Source: Pelomonas caseinilytica (lineage in GTDB: Bacteria > Pseudomonadota > Gammaproteobacteria > Burkholderiales > Burkholderiaceae_C). Taken from it: a stretch of DNA of 64,000 nt. Location: the NCBI RefSeq assembly GCF_021353235.1, contig NZ_JAJTWT010000006.1, positions 348,172-412,171 on the forward strand, read 5' to 3'. The position numbers and the translations under genes are program-made. Below are positions 17,537-24,608 of the stretch, in pieces (positions within the stretch are counted from its first letter, which is position 1; the number at the start of each line of letters is the position of its first letter). Under the pieces are notes generated by a model. The model was not told the origin of the DNA. It made no database searches and saw nothing but the letters and a program-made list of their open reading frames with translations.

Positions 17537-18280
17537 TCAGACGTCGAACCAGGGCTCGTTGGGGAGTTCGTCGAAGACCCGGCGCAGGCCCTTGCTCCAG
17601 CCGTCGCGCAGGGCCAGGAAGTAGGGGTCGTCGCGGCCGATGCGGTGGGGCGGCTTCATGGCCTGCTCGAACTGGTTGGCGCGCAGCATCAGGATGTCGA
17701 TGGGCAGGCCGACCGACAGGTTGGAGCGGATGGTGGAGTCGAAGCTGACGAGGGTGCACTTGGCGGCTTCGTCCAGCGGCGTGCCGTCGTAGCTGATGAC
17801 GCGGTCGATGATGGGCTTGCCGTACTTGCTCTCGCCGATCTGGAAGTAGGGCGTGTCCTCGGTCGCCTCGATGAAGTTGCCCTGCGGGTAGACGTGGAAG
17901 AGCCGCGGCCCCTCGCCCTTGATCTGCCCGCCTATGAGGAAGTTGGCGCCGAAATCGACGCTGTTGCGGCGGTCGTTGGTGTCGGCGTCGCGGGCGATGA
18001 CCTCGCGCACCGTGCGCCCCAGCAGCACGGCGGCGTCGTAGAGGGTCGGCACGTTCAGCAGGTGCTCGCCCTCGCCCTTGAGGCGCTGGTTCAGCAGGGA
18101 GATGACGGACTGGGTGGTGGCCAGGTTGCCCGCCGTCAGGATGGCCAGCTCCCGCTGGTGCGGGATCTGGAACTGGTGCATCTTGCGGAAGCTGGCGATG
18201 TGGTCGACGCCGGCATTGGTGCGGGTGTCGGAGGCGAACAGCAGGCCCGAGCGCAGGCGCATCGCGACGCAGTAGGTCAT
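17537..18280 (-). CDS. Anbu-type proteasome-related peptidase
   Basis: A 247-residue Ntn-hydrolase-fold protein. The N-terminus MTYCVAMRLRSGLLFASDTRTNAGVD is typical of Anbu, where Thr2 becomes the nucleophile after Met removal. Further family segments: FRKMHQFQIP, ILTAGNLATTQSVI, GGQIKGEGPRLFHVYPQGNFIEA and GESKYGKPIIDR. Anbu proteins assemble into ring or helical oligomers; their substrate is unsettled. In many relatives Anbu is encoded with a transglutaminase-like protein, an alpha-E protein and an ATP-grasp protein; none is present here, so this copy stands alone. Confidence 0.9.
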   Translation of the reverse strand: MTYCVAMRLRSGLLFASDTRTNAGVDHIASFRKMHQFQIPHQRELAILTAGNLATTQSVISLLNQRLKGEGEHLLNVPTLYDAAVLLGRTVREVIARDADTNDRRNSVDFGANFLIGGQIKGEGPRLFHVYPQGNFIEATEDTPYFQIGESKYGKPIIDRVISYDGTPLDEAAKCTLVSFDSTIRSNLSVGLPIDILMLRANQFEQAMKPPHRIGRDDPYFLALRDGWSKGLRRVFDELPNEPWFDV

Positions 18281-18337
18281 GGGCGGTCCAGGACGGTTGG
18301 CTGGGTCGATTATCGCGGAGCCCCGCGCGCCGCCGCC

Positions 18338-18592
18338 TCAGCGGATGGGGCTGGACGGCGGGGCCGATGCGGGGCCGGACGCCGGCGGGAAGGAGGGTGG
18401 GGACGACGCGGGCGTGGACGGCGCCGATGGCGGAGCCGGCGGCAAGGGCGGCACGGCCGCGGCCGTGCCCGGGTCTGTGCCGGGCTCCGCCGTGGCGACC
18501 TGCTCGCTGCAGGCGGCCAGCAGGCCGAACACGGCGACGGCGGCCACCGCGGCGGCCAGCCGCCGCGCGGGCGTGAGGCGAGCGGCGGCCAT
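18338..18592 (-). CDS. Small proline-rich lipoprotein (84 aa)
   Basis: The start at 18592 lies 2 bp after the upstream DUF4142 stop, so the two are co-transcribed. The lipobox is LLAAC (Cys28), followed by a low-complexity tail of Pro, Ala and Ser (PPLPPAPPSAPSTPASSPPSFPP) with no folded domain. It could be a periplasmic spacer or wall-associated lipoprotein. I do not recognise a family; composition alone can mislead in such GC-rich DNA, but the signal sequence and tight spacing support it. Confidence 0.65.
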   Translation of the reverse strand: MAAARLTPARRLAAAVAAVAVFGLLAACSEQVATAEPGTDPGTAAAVPPLPPAPPSAPSTPASSPPSFPPASGPASAPPSSPIR

Positions 18593-18594
18593 GG

Positions 18595-19104
18595 TCACTT
18601 CTTGGGCGCGACGCTCAGCGCCTGGGCCATCTCGAGGTGGTGGCGCAGGCCCGGCAAGGTCTTCTCGGCCCAGGCCTTGACCTCGGGATCCTTGGCGTTC
18701 TTGGCGGCCTCCTCGAAGAGCTTGATGGTGTCCTCGTGGGCCTTGACGCCGAAGTTCTTGGCGAAGCGCTCGTCGAACTTGTCGTTGTCGCCGGCGTCGA
18801 TCAGCTTGATCTCGGCCTTCTGCTTGACCGAGGGGCCGTCGGGCAGCTTGACGTTCTTCGTCGCGGCCAGGGCCTTGAGCTCGTCGGCGACCTTGGTGTG
18901 GTCGGCAATCATCGTGTCGGCGAAGGACTTCACGTCGGCGCTCTTGGCCTTGCTGACGGCCAGTTTGCTGGCCTCGATCTCGGCGGCGCCGGCATGGGCG
19001 GCCTCCTTCATGAACGAGGCGTCGGAGCGCGCGTGGGCGTGCGACGCGAAGGCGGTGACGGCGAGGACGAGGGTGAGGCTCATGAATCGCTGGAGGGGTC
19101 GCAT
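18595..19104 (-). CDS. DUF4142 exported protein
   Basis: A 169-residue protein with a signal peptide (about 1-26, ASHAHA) and a helical DUF4142 domain: SDASFMKEAAHAGAAEIEASKLAVSKAKSADVKSFADTMIADHTKVADELKALA ending LPGLRHHLEMAQAL. DUF4142 proteins are periplasmic four-helix bundles related to ferritin-like folds, often stress-linked, with unknown activity. It is the first gene of a two-gene operon with the small lipoprotein. Confidence 0.88.
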   Translation of the reverse strand: MRPLQRFMSLTLVLAVTAFASHAHARSDASFMKEAAHAGAAEIEASKLAVSKAKSADVKSFADTMIADHTKVADELKALAATKNVKLPDGPSVKQKAEIKLIDAGDNDKFDERFAKNFGVKAHEDTIKLFEEAAKNAKDPEVKAWAEKTLPGLRHHLEMAQALSVAPKK

Positions 19105-19300
19105 GGAGGGCTCCTTGATGGTGGATGGGGCACGCCGGGCCTAAGCGCGCGCAGCGCCCGCCGGACGAGGCCAATTTAGGCAGCCGCGCAGGCCGCCGCA
19201 CATCGGCGGCGGCCTACCCTCGCGTAGGAGAACAGGCGGCCGACGCGTTCCGACGCGTGACCGGCCTCCCGGCCGACAGCCTGGCGCGACATAACGACTT

Positions 19301-19316
19301 AGTCTGGGTACAGACT
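19301..19316 (+). promoter_or_regulatory. Perfect inverted repeat before a stress-protein gene
   Basis: AGTCTG, a GGTA spacer, then CAGACT. It ends 14 bp before the ATG at 19331, next to the AGGAG ribosome-binding site (about 19320-19324). It could be an operator or a short RNA hairpin. Confidence 0.3.
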
Positions 19317-19330
19317 TCCAGGAGACTCTC

Positions 19331-19864
19331 ATGCAAGACAGTGACCCGGGCGCGGCCGGTGACCGCGACGAAGACCTGGCCGGCGCTGCCGCCGCGCGCA
19401 AGGTGGCCGACCTCGTCGATGCCGGCGACACCTGCTTCTTCTGCACCCACAGCATGTCGGCCGAGTTGCATGCCCGGCCGATGACGGTGACGGAGGTGGA
19501 AGAAGACAGTGGCCGGCTCTGGTTCTTCACCGACGTCGACAGCTTCAAGAACATCGAGCTCGACCGCGACCCGCGCGTGACCTTGTTCTTCAAGGAGAGC
19601 GACTATGGCGGCCACCTCAAGCTCGACGGCACGACCACCGAGGTGACCGACCGCGAGACCATCCATCGCCTGTGGAACCCCAAGCTGCGCGCGTGGTTCG
19701 ACGGCGAGGACGATCCGCGCATCAGCCTGCTGCGCTTCGACCCGAGCGGCGGCGAGTACTGGGACAACCGCCACGGTGCCGCCATCACCGGCATCAAGAT
19801 GCTGTTCGGCGCTCTCGCCGGCCGGCGCGTGGACGAAGGCGTGCACGGGCAGTTGAACCTCTGA
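19331..19864 (+). CDS. Pyridoxamine 5'-phosphate oxidase family protein (general stress protein 26-like)
   Basis: A 177-residue soluble protein with the split-barrel flavin-binding fold: ADLVDAGDTCFFCTHSMSAELHARPMTV, LWFFTDVDSFKNIELDRDPRVTLFFKES and YGGHLKLDGTTTEVTDRETI. The group binds FMN, F420 or haem; true vitamin B6 oxidase residues are not evident, so a stress-protein role is more likely. The ribosome-binding site is AGGAG. A small GTG-started gene follows 17 bp later. Confidence 0.85.
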   Translation: MQDSDPGAAGDRDEDLAGAAAARKVADLVDAGDTCFFCTHSMSAELHARPMTVTEVEEDSGRLWFFTDVDSFKNIELDRDPRVTLFFKESDYGGHLKLDGTTTEVTDRETIHRLWNPKLRAWFDGEDDPRISLLRFDPSGGEYWDNRHGAAITGIKMLFGALAGRRVDEGVHGQLNL

Positions 19865-19881
19865 CGCCCGAAGGAGCCGCC

Positions 19882-20127
19882 GTGAGCACCAATCCCCTCA
19901 GCCACGTGGGCCAGACGCCCCGTCCCGAGACTTCCGCCGCCGATGCCGCCGACGAACAGGCCGGCGACGCCGGCTCGCCGGAGCGCCAGCTCAACCCGAG
20001 CGAAGGCGGGCGCATCCCGCCGGACGGCCGGCCGCAGGCCGAGCCCGGCCCCACTTCGGCCCAGCCGCGCAAGATCCGCGATCTCAAGCCGGGCGAGCCG
20101 CCGCCGGAATCCAGCGCGGGGTCCTGA
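19882..20127 (+). CDS. Small acidic, disordered hypothetical protein (81 aa)
   Basis: GTG start at 19882 behind AAGGAGCC. The product is rich in Pro, Gly, Glu, Asp and Ala, with no hydrophobic core; the C-terminus reads KIRDLKPGEPPPESSAGS. It follows the stress-protein gene by 17 bp and is probably co-transcribed. I do not recognise it. The disorder-like composition recalls small bacterial stress proteins, but that is only a guess. Confidence 0.55.
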   Translation: MSTNPLSHVGQTPRPETSAADAADEQAGDAGSPERQLNPSEGGRIPPDGRPQAEPGPTSAQPRKIRDLKPGEPPPESSAGS

Positions 20128-20153
20128 CGCATCGTCCGGGTGGGCGGCCTGCC

Positions 20154-21539
20154 TCAGTGGCCTTCATGGCCTTCATGGCCTTCATGGCCGGCCGGCTTGC
20201 GCACCTTCAGCGTCTGCTCGCTGGCTGCGGGCCCGGCCGCACGGGCAGGTTCGGGCAACTCGGCCGTGTATTCGCTGGCCAGGGTGCCGGCCGGGTGGCG
20301 GTAGGCCCCGGGGTCGCGGTAGTCGCCGCGCGCGAGGTCGTCCCGCACCTTGACGACGCTGAACATGCCGCCCATGCCCACGGGACCGAACGGCCCGGTG
20401 CCCGTCATCATGGGCAGGGTGTTGTCCGGCAGGGGCATGTGCATCTGCGCCATGTCGTGCATGCCGCGGTCGCCCATGACCATGTAGTCGGGGATGAGGC
20501 GGGTGATCTTGTCGGCCACGTCGCGGTGGTCCACGCCGATCATCGTGGGCACGCCGTGCCCCATGGCATTCATGGTGTGATGGCTCTTGTGGCAGTGGAT
20601 GGCCCAGTCGCCGGCCAGGGCGTCGAACTCGATGCAGCGCATCTGGCCGACGCCGATGTCGGTGGTCACCTCGGGCCAGCGGGCGCTCCTGGGCACCCAG
20701 CCGCCGTCGGTGCCCGTGACCTCGAAGTGCGGCCCGTGCATGTGGATGGGGTGGTTGGTCATCGTCAGGTTGCCGATGCGGAGGCGCACGCGCTCGCCGG
20801 TGCGCGCCACCAGGGGTTCGATGCCCGGGAAGGCGCGGCTGTTCCACGTCCACAGGTTGAAGTCCAGCATCGTGTTCACGCGGGGCGTGGCGCTGCCGGG
20901 GTCGATGTCGTAGGCGTTCAGGATGAAGCCGTAGTCCCGGTCCACGCGGTGCTGCCGCGGGTCGCGCGGATGGATGATGAACAGGCCCATCATGCCCATG
21001 GCCATCTGCACCATCTCGTCGGCATGCGGGTGGTACATGTGGGTGCCGGGGCGCTGCAGCACGAACTCGTACATGAAGGTCTTGCCCACCTCGATGGGCG
21101 GCTGGGTCAGGCCGGTGACGCCGTCCATGCCCGAGGGCACCTGCACGCCGTGCCAGTGCACGCTGGTGACCTCGGGCAGCCTGTTGGTCACGAAGATGCG
21201 CACGCGGTCGCCTTCGACGGCCTCGATCGTGGGGCCGGGGCTGGAGCCGTTGTAGCCCCAGAGCCTGGCCGTCATGCCTGGCGCGATCTCGCGCACGACG
21301 GGCTCGGCGACGAGGTGGAACTCCTTGACGCCATCCTTCATGCGCCAGGGCAGTGACCAGCCGTTGAGCGTGACCAGGGGCTGGAAGGGCCTGCCGTTGG
21401 GCGGCGAGGGTGGCACCTGCGTCGCCGGCGAGGTCTGCGATGCGGCCTCGGGCAGCAGGGCGGCGCCGGCGCGGCTGACGGCCGCGGCGCCCAGGAAGGT
21501 GGCGCCGGCGGCGCGGAAGAAGTGTCTGCGGTTGCTCAT
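20154..21539 (-). CDS. Multicopper oxidase, Tat-exported (copper detoxification)
   Basis: A 461-residue multicopper oxidase with a twin-arginine signal (MSNRRHFFRAAG). Copper-binding blocks: HWHGVQVP, GTHMYHPHADEM, NHPIHMHGPHFEV and DWAIHCHKSHHTMNAMGH, together supplying T1, T2 and T3 ligands. The Met-rich stretch (MGDRGMHDMAQMHMPLPDNTLPMMTG) is typical of cuprous oxidases. The protein ends in GHEGHEGHEGH, encoded by 9-bp tandem repeats at 20158-20189, a possible extra metal site. It likely oxidises Cu(I) in the periplasm. It is last in a copper operon, 9 bp after the TolC-like gene. Confidence 0.92.
   Translation of the reverse strand: MSNRRHFFRAAGATFLGAAAVSRAGAALLPEAASQTSPATQVPPSPPNGRPFQPLVTLNGWSLPWRMKDGVKEFHLVAEPVVREIAPGMTARLWGYNGSSPGPTIEAVEGDRVRIFVTNRLPEVTSVHWHGVQVPSGMDGVTGLTQPPIEVGKTFMYEFVLQRPGTHMYHPHADEMVQMAMGMMGLFIIHPRDPRQHRVDRDYGFILNAYDIDPGSATPRVNTMLDFNLWTWNSRAFPGIEPLVARTGERVRLRIGNLTMTNHPIHMHGPHFEVTGTDGGWVPRSARWPEVTTDIGVGQMRCIEFDALAGDWAIHCHKSHHTMNAMGHGVPTMIGVDHRDVADKITRLIPDYMVMGDRGMHDMAQMHMPLPDNTLPMMTGTGPFGPVGMGGMFSVVKVRDDLARGDYRDPGAYRHPAGTLASEYTAELPEPARAAGPAASEQTLKVRKPAGHEGHEGHEGH
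20158..20189 (-). repeat. 9-bp tandem repeat encoding Gly-His-Glu units
   Basis: The unit TGGCCTTCA occurs three times in a row plus a partial fourth. On the coding (minus) strand it gives Gly-His-Glu at the very C-terminus of the multicopper oxidase. Slippage here would change the number of His-containing units without a frameshift. Confidence 0.85.
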
Positions 21540-21548
21540 GTCTCGTCC

Positions 21549-22946
21549 TCAGTGGGCGGCGCCGGCGGCGGTTGCGGCGGCGGCCGGGGCGATGGGCGCG
21601 GCGCCGCCGGGCGAGAGGCCGGTCAGCGCGGTCTGCAGCCGGGTGTCGGCGATCCAGTAGTCGCGCTGGGCCTCGATGGCGGCCGTCACGGCAGCGACCT
21701 GGTCGCGCGAATCGGCCAGCAGCTCGAAGACGCTGGCGAGCATGCCGTTGTAGCGGAGCAGTTGTTCGTCGGAGATGCGCTGGCGCAGCGGCACGACCTC
21801 GTCGCGGTAGTGGCGGGCCAGCTCGAAGGCGGTGCGGTAGGCCGAGACGGCTTCGCGCACCTCGGAGCGGGCGCGCGTGGCCACCGCCGCCGCACGATCG
21901 ACCGACTGCATGTAGATCGCCTCGGCTCGCGCCACGCGCGCCTGGCCGAAGTCGAACAGCGGCAGGCTGAGCTCGATCTCGTAGCCGTTGCTGCGGGGCT
22001 CGCCGCTGGTGCTCTGGTTCTGGTAGCCGGCGTGCAGCACGTTGATGAAGCGCGTGGCCCGCGTCAGGCCCAGCGCCCGGGCCGTGGCCTCGGCGTCGCG
22101 GCGGGCCATCAGCACGTCGAGCCGGCGGGCCATGGCCATCTGCTCGGCGTCGCGGGGCTGGGCGGGTTTGGCAGGCAGGTCGGGCAGCCGCTCGGGCAGC
22201 TTCAGGGCCGCAGCATCGCCATCCCAGCCCAGGGCGCGCACCAGCCGCTCGCGCGCGGCCACGGCCTGGTGCCGGGCTCGCGCCAGCTGCACGGAGGCCT
22301 CGGCCTGGAAGGCCTGCTCGCGCATCTGCGCCAGCTTGCTGAAGTTGCCGGCCGCGAGCATGCGCCGGGCCAGCTCGCTGGTGGCGTCGGCAGCCTCCTG
22401 GACCTGCAGGTGGTAACCGACCAGCTGCTCGGCGGTGACGGCCTCGAAATAGGCGCGGCGCGCGTCGGCCGCCACGTCCACCGTGGCGTAGGCGGCCTGG
22501 AGCTGGGCCTGCTCGAAGCGCTGCTGCTCCACCTGCCGGGCCATGGGCAGGGTCAGCAGGCCCAGCACGTCGAAGATCACGGCGCGGTCGATCTCGACGG
22601 CGCCGTGGCCGCTGAGCCGGCCGAAGGTGAAGCTGGGGTTGGCGAGGCGGCCGGCGCGCACGAGGTCGGCCTCGGCGATGCCGAGATCGGCATAGCGGGC
22701 CTGGAGATCACGGTTGCCGAGCAGGGCGAGCTCGACGGCGCCGTCGGCGCTGAGCGGCTGCCGCAGCAGCTCGTCGATGTGCGTCCGTGCCGCGGCCGAG
22801 GCCTCGGCGCTGCGCTGCAAGCTGGGCTTGAGGCCGGTGCGGTCCTGCGTGAGCTGTTCGACGCGGCCGAAGCCGCCATCGGGCGAGAAGGAGGCGCAGC
22901 CCGCCAGCACGAGGGAGGCGAGGGCGAGAGGGGTGAAGCGCAGCAT
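21549..22946 (-). CDS. TolC/CusC-like outer-membrane efflux lipoprotein
   Basis: A 465-residue protein from ATG 22946 (a start at 22991 is also possible). Lipobox LVLAGC is followed by two long coiled-coil outer-membrane factor repeats: SADGAVELALLGNRDLQARYADLGIAEADLVRAGRLANPSF and the second half IELSLPLFDFGQARVARAEAIYMQ. It ends in an Ala-rich tail. Such proteins form trimeric exit ducts. No RND pump or adaptor is nearby, so it must use a partner from elsewhere or act with the multicopper oxidase alone. It is the middle gene of the copper operon. Confidence 0.9.
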   Translation of the reverse strand: MLRFTPLALASLVLAGCASFSPDGGFGRVEQLTQDRTGLKPSLQRSAEASAAARTHIDELLRQPLSADGAVELALLGNRDLQARYADLGIAEADLVRAGRLANPSFTFGRLSGHGAVEIDRAVIFDVLGLLTLPMARQVEQQRFEQAQLQAAYATVDVAADARRAYFEAVTAEQLVGYHLQVQEAADATSELARRMLAAGNFSKLAQMREQAFQAEASVQLARARHQAVAARERLVRALGWDGDAAALKLPERLPDLPAKPAQPRDAEQMAMARRLDVLMARRDAEATARALGLTRATRFINVLHAGYQNQSTSGEPRSNGYEIELSLPLFDFGQARVARAEAIYMQSVDRAAAVATRARSEVREAVSAYRTAFELARHYRDEVVPLRQRISDEQLLRYNGMLASVFELLADSRDQVAAVTAAIEAQRDYWIADTRLQTALTGLSPGGAAPIAPAAAATAAGAAH

Positions 22947-23093
22947 GGCAGGCGGCCCGGCACGGCCGGGTCGGGGTGGGGAGATGGGCATGGCGGTGAA
23001 GGTTCTGACGGCCCGGCGGTCGTGACTGCGGGCAGCTCCCGTGCGGAGGGCGCACGAGTCCCTTGGAGGCCTGTCGATGCAGGCCCGGCGGGG

Positions 23094-23438
23094 TCAGGCC
23101 GTTCGTGGCGGGCGTTCCTGCCCGCCCGACAGGAAGCTGGCGGGCGGCAGCCAGGGCTCGGGAAAGGCGGCCGAGGCCGCTTCGGGTGGCTCGGGCAGGT
23201 CCGACCCTGCCGCGGGCAGCGGCGTGAGGGCGCAGAAGGCCGCGCACACATGGCATCGGTCCTGCGTCGCCTGGCCGTAGTCCTGGTGGCAGGCCTCGTG
23301 GCCCTGGCCCGCATGGGCGAGCTGATGCATGGCCGGTCCGGCGGCCAGCGGCTGGCAAAGCATGGCGGCGGCCACCGCGCCCCGCAGCGGAAGCAGCAGG
23401 GCGAGAACGACCAACAGCCAGATGCGCAGGAGTCTCAC
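23094..23438 (-). CDS. Small exported Cys/His protein at head of copper operon
   Basis: A 114-residue product starting at GTG 23438. It has a signal peptide (about 1-24, LLPLRGAVAAA), a His/Cys-containing region (HQLAHAGQGHEACHQDYGQATQDRCHVCAAFCA) and a proline-rich tail. The layout fits small copper- or heavy-metal-associated periplasmic proteins (DUF2946-like, tentative). It follows a CueR-type promoter at 23493-23523 and precedes the TolC-like gene by about 150 bp, a gap in which I see no gene. Confidence 0.65.
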   Translation of the reverse strand: MRLLRIWLLVVLALLLPLRGAVAAAMLCQPLAAGPAMHQLAHAGQGHEACHQDYGQATQDRCHVCAAFCALTPLPAAGSDLPEPPEAASAAFPEPWLPPASFLSGGQERPPRTA

Positions 23439-23492
23439 GTGGGAAAGCCTAGCAGAGGGACGACGCGGGGCCTTTGACGCCCCGCAGGACAG

Positions 23493-23523
23493 AGCTTGCA
23501 GCTTGCCATCGTGGCAAGGTCAA
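23493..23523 (-). promoter_or_regulatory. CueR-type promoter for the copper operon
   Basis: On the minus strand TTGACC (23518-23523) and CAAGCT (23493-23498) are separated by 19 bp, the long spacing MerR-family activators act on. The spacer holds CTTGCCA-N3-TGGCAAG. The -35 box overlaps the cueR stop codon. A hairpin (GCGGGGC/GCCCCGC, 23465-23485) lies in the leader. Confidence 0.7.
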
Positions 23524-23993
23524 GCGCCCTTGCCGTGGCGGCGCGGCACGGCGCCATGGGCCGCGGGACGCGGCGGGGCGGGCACGCCGACGGCTGCTGC
23601 GGAGGGCTGGCCTTCGAGGCTTTCGAGGATGGGGCAGTCGGGCCTTTCGTCGCCGTGGCAGCAATGCACCAGTTGCTCCAGCGCCGTCTTCATGGCCTGG
23701 ATCTCATCCATGCGCGCCTGCAGGTCCTGCAGGTGCACCTGCGCCAGGGCCTTGACCTGGCGGCTGGAGCGCTCGCGGTCCTGCCAGAGGCTCAACAGGT
23801 CGCGGATCTCGTCGATGGAAAAACCCAGGTCGCGCGCGCGGCGGATGAAGCGCAGCACATGCAAGTCCTTCGCCGCGTACTGGCGGTAGCCCGACTCCGT
23901 GCGGCTGGCGGGCGGCAGCAGCGCGACACTCTCGTAGTGACGGATCATCTTGGCTGACACGCCCGAGGCGGCGGCGGCTTCTCCGATGTTCAT
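23520..23993 (-). CDS. cueR: Cu(I)-responsive MerR-family regulator
   Basis: A 157-residue MerR-type regulator: N-terminal winged helix (MNIGEAAAASGVSAKMIRHYESVALL, GYRQYAAKDLHVLRFI), a dimerisation helix (about 75-108), and a metal loop with Cys112 and Cys120 in HCCHGDERPDCPIL, the pair that binds Cu(I) in E. coli CueR. The C-terminus is longer than usual (Pro/Ala/Arg-rich). It should activate the two promoters on either side of it (24059-24089 and 23493-23523) when copper rises. Confidence 0.93.
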   Translation of the reverse strand: MNIGEAAAASGVSAKMIRHYESVALLPPASRTESGYRQYAAKDLHVLRFIRRARDLGFSIDEIRDLLSLWQDRERSSRQVKALAQVHLQDLQARMDEIQAMKTALEQLVHCCHGDERPDCPILESLEGQPSAAAVGVPAPPRPAAHGAVPRRHGKGA

Positions 23994-24058
23994 GGCGGCT
24001 CCTTGGCGCGCAGTGTGTCAGAGCCGCCGGCCCCTGCGGCTTGACCGCGGGCAAGGCC

Positions 24059-24089
24059 TTGACCTGACCACGATGGCAAGGTTCAAAGT
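24059..24089 (+). promoter_or_regulatory. CueR-type promoter for the CopZ-like gene
   Basis: TTGACC (24059-24064) and CAAAGT (24084-24089) are separated by 19 bp. The dyad runs from ACCTGACC to GGCAAGGT. It shares CCACGATGGCAAG with the promoter at 23493-23523. Confidence 0.72.
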
Positions 24090-24121
24090 CCGTCCGTCAC
24101 TCGCCCTTCAAGGAGAATCCC

Positions 24122-24322
24122 ATGATCGTTTTCGAAGTCCCCGACATGAGCTGCGGCCACTGCGTCGGCGCCATCACCGAGGCCGTGAAGACCGTCGACG
24201 GCGCCGCCAAGGTCCAGGTCGACCTGGTCGCCCACCGAGTGCAGGTCGAGCCCGCGACGGCCGACGCCGCGATGCTCGAGGCTGCCATCAGGGAGGCGGG
24301 CTACACGCCGGCGCTGGCCTGA
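24122..24322 (+). CDS. copZ: CopZ-like copper chaperone (HMA domain)
   Basis: A 66-residue single heavy-metal-associated domain with the metal motif DMSCGHC (about residues 8-14) and the ferredoxin-like beta-alpha-beta pattern ending AIREAGYTPALA. It would bind Cu(I) in the cytoplasm and pass it to an exporting ATPase, which is not in this window. The ribosome-binding site is AAGGAG (24110-24115). The upstream promoter has CueR geometry. Confidence 0.92.
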   Translation: MIVFEVPDMSCGHCVGAITEAVKTVDGAAKVQVDLVAHRVQVEPATADAAMLEAAIREAGYTPALA

Positions 24323-24336
24323 GCCGGGCTGGGTTC

Positions 24337-24370
24337 AAAAAAAGCACCTGGCTGTGAAGCCAGGTGCTTG
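24337..24370 (-). terminator. Rho-independent terminator of the tRNA-Arg gene
   Basis: GCACCTGGCT and AGCCAGGTGC form a 10-bp stem with a GTGA loop (24344-24367). On the minus strand it is followed by seven T residues, directly downstream of the tRNA. The stem could also stop the convergent copZ transcript. Confidence 0.88.
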
Positions 24371-24377
24371 TCATGTC

Positions 24378-24453
24378 TGGCGCGCCCGGTTGGGATCGAA
24401 CCAACAACCCCTGCCTTCGGAGGGCAGTACTCTATCCATTGAGCTACGGGCGC
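24378..24453 (-). tRNA. tRNA-Arg (CCG anticodon)
   Basis: The minus strand folds into a full cloverleaf: acceptor GCGCCCG/CGGGCGC, D-arm from GCTC, anticodon stem CTGCC/GGCAG with loop CTCCGAA (anticodon CCG, reading CGG), T-arm with GGTTCGATCCC, and CCA encoded at the 3' end (24378-24380). A minus-strand -10-like TAGAAT lies about 12-18 bp upstream. Confidence 0.96.
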
Positions 24454-24511
24454 GAAGCCGCTCATTCTAACAGCGGGCTTCCCCGGGCCGGGGAGGGTGG
24501 CGGGCGCCTCC

Positions 24512-24517
24512 TATAAT
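24512..24517 (+). promoter_or_regulatory. -10 box (TATAAT) upstream of the cytochrome c gene
   Basis: A perfect TATAAT within GC-rich DNA, 92 bp before the cytochrome c start. No clear -35 box is visible 16-18 bp upstream, so activation may need another factor. Confidence 0.5.
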
Positions 24518-24608
24518 TCCGCGGTTTTTTGCGTCGCGCGGCGTACCTTGCGCGAGCGAACACCGACGAAGACCTAGGCAATCCGAGCAGGATCGACAAG
24601 AGGAATCC

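Noticed and set aside
24331..24375. CRISPR-like or attachment-site repeat beside the tRNA gene
   Set aside because: The inverted repeat is a plain terminator of the tRNA; no integrase, direct repeat of the tRNA end or spacer pattern is present.
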